Shown here: piece after piece, positions 55,990 through 64,000 of the stretch
Layout: each line of letters starts with the position of its first letter
Position numbering within the stretch: position 1 is the stretch's first letter
Source of the DNA: Halisarca cf. caerulea
Taxonomy: Eukaryota > Porifera > Demospongiae > Chondrillida > Halisarcidae
Assembly: GCA_963170055.1 (NCBI GenBank)
Contig: CAUJGJ010000397.1
Coordinates: forward strand, 9,690,301 to 9,754,300
Length of the DNA: 64,000 nucleotides
Reading direction: 5' to 3'
Position numbers and translations under genes: made by a program
Notes under the pieces: generated by a model
Seen by the model: only the letters and a program-made list of their open reading frames with translations
Database searches by the model: none
Told to the model about the DNA's origin: nothing

Positions 55990-56155
55990 TGTGTGTGGTG
56001 TGTGTGTGTGTGTGTAAAAATAGCTATCCCATAATGTCTTCCATATTACAAAAAATTTTGAAATCTCAATTTGCCCCCAATCCCCTAATTGTGTATGCAG
56101 CCCTGATGTGTACCTCTATTGATGTATGTGTCTTCAGTGGTTGTGGGGGGTGCAT

Positions 56156-56211
<56 letters not shown>

Positions 56212-56757
56212 TGATTACACACATTTAGCATGTGTGAGGATGTCCATGTATAGTGAATATTCATGTTTGTATGTACTTCATGTGTGTTTATCATATACTA
56301 TGCTAATTTATATTGTCCTTTGCAGGAATTTGATACACAGAAAGTACAGTGTATTGTATGCTTATGCGAAGAATCTAACTTGATTCTGAAAAACTACTGT
56401 GTACATGTTTTCTATAATTGACTGTATTATGCATGGATTTATAATTTGTTGAAATACTGTTATATATCATTTTAATTTTTATTTTATTGTAATGGTTTAT
56501 TAATGATTAGTATGTAAATAATGTCATGAATATAATAATATATACAATTATACTGTAGAATTATAATGTATATAAATTAATATATAATAGGAATAAATAA
56601 GAGAGAGTTAAGAATAATAATAATATTAATAAAAGGAATAAATGATTAAGTTTTACTTGGAAAATGTTATTGCTGCCATGTGTGCTGGTTGTTGGTTGCC
56701 TACATGGTTAGAAAAGGAACATAAAATATATTAAATAGACATGCTGAAAGAGTACGT

Positions 56758-56804
<47 letters not shown>

Positions 56805-57005
56805 ACATATACACAAACACACATACACAAACACACACATGTACACATACACACACATGCACACACACAACCACACACAGCACATGCATATAGTACAATA
56901 TATGCACATGTGTATATACATATTAACTCACCATCATTTCTCTAACAGATTCTATGTTTTCTTCCTGTGAACATGCAGAATGACAACAGAGCACAATAAT
57001 TCCAG

Positions 57006-57168
<163 letters not shown>

Positions 57169-57366
57169 TACACACACACACACATACACACACGCACACA
57201 CGCACACACACATACACACACACATTTTATAATTATACATCACTACACAAAGCCACGTATTATTCAGGGATCTTTCAATTCTAGATCTGTGAGGATAATC
57301 TCCAAGTGATTCGAGTTTCCAGGGCCGTAGGCGGCCCACGAGTTTTTTAAACTCGAATCACTTGTT

Positions 57367-58014
57367 ATGGTATGTCTTGAAAAGCATGAAGCCAAGTATT
57401 CCCTCTCTGCATTCAATAAAGACAATGAGGCTGCCCTTGTCTCTTGTAATACATAAGGTATGCAGGCTTATTTTCTGCAATGTATACAGGGGGGATGGGG
57501 CTTGAGGGTGTTCAAATGATTAATAGCTGCAGCTTATGCAATCAGGTACGTAAGGCACTTCTTTTCCAATCCAACCAGCCTTTCCAGAACTTTATACTCA
57601 TGCAGCCCGCTATCTGCTATTGCTGGTAATTTAGAGAATTTGTAAAGGGTCAATAGAAAAAATATGGGAGCTATATTATATACATACGTAGCTGGTGACC
57701 AGCAAAAATGGCTGACCAACTTTTAAAATGTCCTACCAATATACGTACATATTATCGGGTCAGCCATTAGTCCTAGTAAATGCCAAAAACTATTTCTGGC
57801 ACTGTACTTGCTAAGAAATAAATTAATCCTTATATGCAAACATAGAAAACAATATTACAAGAAGTGTTTGTATACTGCTTGCTGAATTCATGGATAGTAT
57901 AGTCATAGACACTATATACTACATGCTGCATTAGGTACCTCCATTTTGTTCTATTGATGATGCTTGATGACCGCATGCACAATAATGTATACTGATGCAT
58001 TGTTTGTACTCAAT

Positions 58015-58107
<93 letters not shown>

Positions 58108-58232
58108 CTATATATGGCCTGCCAAATTAGAAATTAATGCCTGTCCATTGAAAAATAGAACCCCTTAATTTTGCAATCGTGCATGCATGCATGCTTCTCT
58201 TGCATGGTGACTATCTATATACGTAGTTCATG
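57367..58232. other. Probable intron of the Plavaka-like gene
   Basis: No exon was identified. (TA)n and (TG)n microsatellites occupy about 58018-58105. GTTATGGTATG at 57364-57374 repeats 46138-46148 at the end of the last upstream exon, which may be chance. Confidence 0.4.
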
Positions 58233-61200
58233 TCAACTGGAGGTTTGCCATTTTATACAATCCACCTGATTGATGTATTGAAGCTGCTCTTCCTGATCCC
58301 TTCTGTGGTTGAGCAAATGGTCAAGTATCCCGATCATTTGGATTCCATCAAGTGAGTATGACAAACTTCCAATGCTCTCATTTCTTGACGAGTATAATAC
58401 TTGACGTGTAACATTGTTAGGGAGCTTTGGCAAGGTCAACGTTGGTTGCAAGATCCCCTGTACCATGCTGCATCTGCAAAGAGACATGATGAGGAAATTT
58501 ATCCTGGAGAGTTTATTGCTTTCAGACACGGAGTATTTGAGCGTATTATTGCAAAAATTGACATGTTTTATACCAAGGTACCGTATGACCTATGTATAAC
58601 AGTGTTCTCCCCAGAATAGTTTCAGGCATGTTGAATATGTACATATACATATTTATGTACATGCATGAGTACACCAGATATACATACGTTCATACACATT
58701 CGTACGAATGTATATTATGCATGTTTTCCATGCCTTCACCAGGACAAGTGCCTCCTTGCACGTGTCCAGTTGTTCCTTACACGCCAGCAGCTCCAACTTG
58801 TGGAAAATGTGGAATCTGTGCCCAGATGCTCCATTGACCATGTTTTTGCCTATGGTTTTGAAAGTATTGCCCTCGATTGCATTACTGAAATCAAACCATA
58901 TGTGCCTAGCAAGATATTCTCCAAAGGCACTGGCCAATGGCAAGAATCTACAGTGGTGGGTTGTATATTATACATGCTTAGAGTCATGTATCATAATATT
59001 GTACGTAACTATTACAATATACATGCATGCATGTATGTGGTATTTACTATTATTGTATATGTAGGAAGAACGGATGAAGTACTTGATTGCTCATCCTGTA
59101 AAGGAGGTTGCTGAGGGTCGTCCTATTCGAGTATGCCCCATCATACTGTATTCTGATGACACCAGTGGCAACCGCTCAAAAAAGTGGAATTGTTTTAATG
59201 TCTGGTGCGTCCAATTTGCTAACATGCCAAGAGTGTGGAACTCAAAGTTGCAGAACATTTACTTCATCACTTGTTCCAACAACGTCTCCAGTGAGTGTAT
59301 ACGTACATAAGCTGTTTGTCAATTTTTATATAATATTATGTATTGATCCCACATATAAGCCGTTTTGATCCCTTGATGCATGTAATTTTGTGATTTAGTT
59401 TACATGACATTTTCTATATTGGGACTTTGCAGCACTTGACATGTTTCTCCCTTTGAAGAGTGAACTGCAAGCTCTTGATCATGGTGTCGTAGTGCATGAT
59501 GGTGCCTTGCAGACAGACGTTGTAGTTGTTTCCCCAGTATTACTGCTGAAATGTGACAATCCCAGAGCTGCTGAGCTGCTTGGTCACATGGGAGCAAATG
59601 CAAATAAATTTTGCAGAGTGTGCATGGTATGTGAACTTCATGGTTTGCATTTTATAGTGTACTTTACGGAAAACCTGCGTATATTTGTTTTTTTCTTTTT
59701 ATTGCAGACTGATCGTAGAGCCTCACCTCATCTCATTGGCGACAGGAGAACGAAACAAGAGACACTCGAACAGATTGCAACTATGTCTTCACTGAATGCA
59801 AAGGGGTCATCCGACATGTCAAAATCTGTTGGAATTCGTTCAGTTAAAAGTCCTTTGCTTGACCTATCGTTTGACCCCTTCAGGTTCGTAGTCTTTCAAT
59901 AACTTCCCTATTATTTTGGGTGGATTTCATGCTCTTCATATATATGTATATATATGTATGTAGATCAACTCCAGTTGAAGTTCTCCATACTGTGCTTCTT
60001 GGACCATACAAGTACCTCACAGCAAAAGTAATGGCATCATTGAATAAACAGCAGAAAGAAGAAATCTTGGCAGTACTTGATACTCATGATTATTCCGGGA
60101 TTACTGGACGAATGTCAAGCAACATCACAACATATAGCAAGTCTTTTGTGGGATGTGATTTCAAGGTTTGGTCCCAGATTGCACCTTTTGTCTTGAAGAG
60201 GATTTTGAGTGATGAAATGCTGAAGCTGTGGATATGTCTCTCTCATGTGAGTGTAACCAGTTACACTGACATGTGTACGTGCCTTAATTGTTTAATTAAT
60301 GCATGTTACCCTATTGCTTATATCCTATAGGTATTCCGGCTATGCTACTCCCACACTGTGAGTTCCAGTGAGCGACCTAAGTACAAAAGTATGGTACAAG
60401 CATTTGTGCAGCAGATTAGACCGCAAGCTTCGGAAATGCTCCAGAAACTGAAGGTGCATCTACTGTTGCATCTTCCAGAGAACTTATTGGACTATGGGCC
60501 CCCATCAAACTAAAACACCGAAAGGTATACGTACAGGCAGGCCAAGCTATTGCATGGGAGTATGTCATGTTATATATGTACGTAATATGTACCTTCAATC
60601 CATTAATGTTTAGATGTGAATCATTGAATTCTATTCTCCGGAATTTTAATGTACATGGCAACCGGCAAGCCCCGAGCTGTGACATTGCCACATATTTTGC
60701 CATCAGTACTGCTCTGCATATCATGGCATGTGCACTCTGGATCTGATATTCTGTGAGTCATCTTTGTATGAAACCTATCAGAGTTTCTGATCTGGATATG
60801 ATTTAATTCGACACAATTAAGTGTATATATGTATGTATGTTCTGTTTGTAGACAACAAAGGGACAGTAGCAGTCAACTTTCAGTGGGCAGTGGTTTCAAG
60901 ACAACTTTGCAGCAGCCTGTCGTGGCTTCATTTCTGTTTGGCAGGCAACCTTCGGAAACTGCCGCAAAGGACATCTACACCCATGGGTCCTTGAGAAAGG
61001 TACATAGTCCATACAGATACTATTATACATGTTTCTGATTGTGATTAGATGTACCAATATCTTACATGTGCGTATCTTGATTCCATAGTCTAATGATAAG
61101 GAAACAATGGTTGGAAACATTGTTGTTACCTTACCTCGCCCTGGCTTACTACGCGACTACAACATGGATGTCAATTGTACCGTGAAGTGTACAGCAGGAA

Positions 61201-61820
61201 AAGCTTTATTTTGCCGTGGCCCTGACTCCCAGAATCCACATCAGTCCACCTGCTTGCCCATGTGAAATACAAGACTGGAAATGGCGAAGTATGTTTTATC
61301 TCAATACAAATTAGTATGTTACCTTTTGCATTGTCAAATGGTCTGTATGTGTATGTACAAGATGTGTTGAACTAGAAATGTGAAATTTAATGAAAACATG
61401 CGTTGGGCAGTCATTGTTCTTTTCACCTAAACACAATCATTCAAATTTGTGTTGATTTGTTGTACGTAAAATTGACCAGTTCATTTATCATTTCCTATGT
61501 AGGCACTGGGAACACTCTCTGCATGTTATACCGTCCAAAGGGAAGTTACTATGGTTGTAGTTCCCTTCATCCCCCTTGGTACAACCAGTCTGGACTGCCC
61601 ACTCTACGTACGAAGCCAAGATCTTGTTACCGTACCAGCATCAAGCCTCATCACTGATGTGTCACTAATTCACAACTGTGGCAGAGGTTGCAAAGTCACT
61701 GGGAAAGGGAGAAAAAGGAATGTGGAGAGGGAGACAGTGGAAGAAGATTCTGGTGTAACTTTTGAACATGACTCTAACAATCAGGTGTTCTATTACAATG
61801 TGTTTTGCTTGAATAATTGA
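58233..61820 (+). pseudogene. Plavaka-like transposase gene, middle and C-terminal exons, one TAA
   Basis: About ten exons with GT..AG borders read in order: HLIDVLKLLFLIPSVVEQMV; ELWQGQRWLQDPLYH; QLFLTRQQLQLVENVESVPR; PIILYSDDTSGNRSKKWNCF (59120-59290); SELQALDHGVVVHDGALQTD and GHMGANANKFCRVC; LLGPYKYLTAKV and ITTYSKSFVGCDFKVWSQIA; VHLLLHLPENLLDYGPPSN; CESLNSILRNFNVHGNRQAP; then Gly/Ser-rich and C-terminal exons to 61820. The SDDTSGNxSKxWN, GHMGANxxxFCRxC, HLLLHLP and ESxNSxLR blocks are those of Plavaka (CMC-related) transposases. A TAA at 60511-60513 interrupts the conserved stretch between the HLLLHLP and ESLNS blocks. The N-terminal part is probably 45316-46139. Confidence 0.7.
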
Positions 61821-62309
61821 AATGGATGTGTTTCATTGCAAGAACGGTATTATATCGATGCATGCAGGGCTGCGGGGTTTTAATAAAACAAACCGATTTC
61901 ACTACGGATAAGGCGCGATTGTTTCCTGCCCGTTCTACAATCTGTAAACAATACGCAGCAGCTTAGCGCCCCCTTACCACCGTATACGGTCTGTTTCCAA
62001 ACGATGCCTAAAACAGCTATACTACGGGTGCATTCGGGTTGTTTTACGGCCTCATATTTCAATCCGTAAACGAATCGATTTCAGGTTGATAAACGGGGCT
62101 TGCTTTTAGCCATGTACAACAAATTTTATGGTGTGTTTACATTCACCTGCATATCCATTTGCTTTCTAAAATAGCCATGGCCATGGTTATATGTGGAATG
62201 ATATTTATCTAATAGTATCTACATCCATCTAATATCTACATATCTAATATATAATAGTACTATGTATACATGCAAGTGTTATACGAGTTATAGTTATATC
62301 TGGGTACAA
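61821..62309. other. Downstream flank without recognisable gene
   Basis: Non-coding AT-rich sequence. No terminal repeat of the Plavaka-like element could be found here. Confidence 0.35.
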
Positions 62310-62380
62310 GCATGATATCCAGGTTATCGCACAAGACCGAGGCGAAGCCGAGGTTGCAGGTGATGACCTGGATATCATGC
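62310..62380. repeat. Hairpin with 15-bp perfect arms and GAGGCGAAGCCGAGG centre
   Basis: GCATGATATCCAGGT and ACCTGGATATCATGC enclose a centre holding CCGAGGCGAAGCCGAGG. The arms contain EcoRV-type GATATC. Confidence 0.75.
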
Positions 62381-62496
62381 AAGTGAACTGAGATATATTA
62401 ACTAACTTCTATCCCATGCAAATTGATTTTCAATTAGTAGACTTGATTGGGAAAAATTGATTTCACTAACACCAAATTGACTATTGATACGCATAG

Positions 62497-62598
62497 GTTA
62501 TCGCATGAGGTAGAGGTTGCAATGGAATTTATCACCCGAGGCGTAAAGCGCCAAGGGCAATAAATTCCATTGCAACCGATACCAAATCGCGATAACCG
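62497..62598. repeat. Nested cruciform with conserved GC-rich centre
   Basis: Outer arms GGTTATCGC/GCGATAACC surround inner 18-bp perfect arms GGTTGCAATGGAATTTAT (from 62515) and ATAAATTCCATTGCAACC (to 62577). The centre CACCCGAGGCGTAAAGCGCC resembles those at 62310 and 5893 although the arms are unrelated. Confidence 0.75.
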
Positions 62599-62619
62599 CC
62601 TTACACAATGTGTGCGTGA

Positions 62620-62870
62620 GCATTTATTTCGAATGGCTGACGGTCGCTTCACAGCAGTTTGACGAAGATGCGGAACGTTGATGACAGATTGTTACCTCAA
62701 ATCAGCTGTTCAACCCCATGTTCCTTCGAATAACCGAAGAACCCACTGCACCAAATGCCTAGTTTAACAGGGTTTAACAGAATCTTGGTAAACCGAGGCA
62801 ACAGGGTAGTTAACAAGGTTTAACAAGGTATGACTTTACCAGGGTTGTTAAACACTGTTAACTAGGCCAT
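62620..62870. repeat. Diverged repeat with GTTAAC-rich tail (copy at 16930-17560)
   Basis: CGCTTCACAGCAG and ACCTCAAATCAGCTGTTCAA match 16.9-17.0 kb in order, and a run of GTTTAACA/GTTAACAAG words follows as it does there. Confidence 0.45.
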
Positions 62871-63138
62871 GAATACTATAATCATATTCATGGGGTAACA
62901 ATGACATTCACAGTGGATCTTTATAGGCTGTCATGCAAGTGCAGCACTAGCTATAGGTAAGTATAGCCTGCATGCATGCACGGGTAGATATAATGGCGAC
63001 TTCTTTCTAGGAGACTGCCATAATAATTGATTTTTCGGCCAATTACAACCAGAACTGAAGACAGTGTGGCAAAACATACATGCTTGACTGGTATGTTTAC
63101 TTGAATGTCTTTGCATACCAGGCATGCATGCATTCACA

Positions 63139-63167
63139 CTGTTTCGACCTTATTGGGTCATCATCAG
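63139..63167 (-). other. Hammerhead-core-like motif, second copy
   Basis: On the minus strand it reads CTGATGATGACC, a CAATAA loop, and GGTCGAAACAG. GACC/GGTC pairs perfectly, and CACTG/CAGTG flank it. The extra U between CUGAUGA and the stem departs from a true hammerhead core. Confidence 0.35.
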
Positions 63168-63290
63168 TGCAGTGTACTTCACATAATATATTGACACATG
63201 TGAACATCAGTGAAACAACTCAAAAATATTCACAAGGGGATATAGGTACAAAGTCAACTAAGGAGTCAATGTTCAATATAATAGTGAGCG

Positions 63291-63294
<4 letters not shown>

Positions 63295-63385
<91 letters not shown>
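63295..63385. repeat. (TG)n microsatellite
   Basis: Pure TG run. Frames through it are artefacts. Confidence 0.95.
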
Positions 63386-63386
<1 letters not shown>

Positions 63387-63652
63387 AGGGGGCAATAAGC
63401 TGACACGCCCACAACACAAACACATACACGTACACACATGGTATACATACAATACATCCAGTGCTGGAGTGTTCTGTAAACTAAGTACAAAAATTACATG
63501 CACACACAGCAAAAATGATCATAAAACAGATCGACCTCTGTTAAAGGATGAACACACTGCTGAATTGGTGAAAATGCACAAACTCCTGCTCTTTTGACAT
63601 TCTTCTTTTTACGTACCAAATTACCCAATTCAGAGTTAGATAGAATGAAGTG

Positions 63653-63655
<3 letters not shown>

Positions 63656-63717
<62 letters not shown>
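63656..63717. repeat. (CA)n microsatellite
   Basis: Pure CA run, opposite in polarity to the TG run 270 bp upstream. Confidence 0.95.
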
Positions 63718-63719
<2 letters not shown>

Positions 63720-64000
63720 TGTGTGAAGAATAAATGTGCCAATTAAGCTAGGTTACCCTTTTAAATCCACTCAAATTGTACATAGAATAATAATGAGTAA
63801 TAAGTACACAATAGACTCCAAAAGTAAAGTACATGCCACATTGTCTTCTGATGTACATAAGTTACATATTATACAATGGAATAGCAATACTAAGTTTGAA
63901 ATTACTCAAATGTGATCCAACACTACAATCTTTCAGTATGGCAACATGTGTAACTATACTAGCAACTGGTACAAATGTGCAGATTCCACTCAATTCGCCC
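63720..64000. other. Right edge of window, no recognisable gene
   Basis: AT-rich sequence without a supported exon or repeat. Confidence 0.4.

Overview
The window is eukaryotic. Coding regions are broken by introns with GT..AG borders, and there are long (CA)n/(TG)n and (TA)n microsatellites and a dense, nested load of DNA transposons. I see no bacterial operons, RBS-led genes or CRISPR array. The mixture of families (HECT-type E3-like genes, RecQ-plus-transposase elements, Plavaka/CMC-like, MULE, piggyBac, pogo and Harbinger) fits an early-branching marine animal, a sponge more likely than a cnidarian. That assignment is an inference.

Layout. 1-5 kb: a diverged repeat with a conserved hairpin, an apparently intact piggyBac element (1055-3665, TTAA duplications), and a 593-bp non-autonomous element (3831-4423) with a 9-bp target duplication. 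5-12.3 kb: hairpin elements, a pogo-type MITE, a ParB-like gene fragment, and a Harbinger relic abutting a RecQ-helicase relic. 12.6-16.5 kb: a 1.8-kb CA/TC minisatellite and a hairpin element. 17.6-23.4 kb: a 5.8-kb transposon with terminal inverted repeats and a DUF7869-like transposase gene; its large intron contains other repeats. 23.7-25.6 kb: two convergent relic genes of another transposon. 26-35.5 kb: probably one HECT-type E3-like gene. Its roughly 6-kb intron holds a LINE fragment that is itself split by a 4.4-kb MULE (27962-32409). 36.3-37.8 kb: a pogo/Tigger element whose protein lost its whole catalytic core in frame.

38-61.8 kb is the deepest nest. A tnp2-like relic is cut by a 3-kb hairpin-ended element (38837-41877). 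A second copy of that element (47631-57366) sits between the two halves of a Plavaka-like gene (45316-46139 and 58233-61820). This second copy is interrupted by a 6,678-bp transposon (48247-54924) that encodes a RecQ-type helicase and a DUF6589-type protein, has 91-bp terminal repeats, and is flanked by an exact 9-bp duplication. The uninterrupted first copy preserves its empty site at 39450-39458, so the insertion can be defined to the base from this window alone. The far end (62-64 kb) has cruciform hairpins and microsatellites.

I consider the helicase-bearing element, its short relative at 3.8 kb, and the hairpin-ended elements that leave no target duplication the most interesting systems here. 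Most element genes carry one or two nonsense codons or homopolymer frameshifts. The piggyBac and MULE reading frames are the exceptions.
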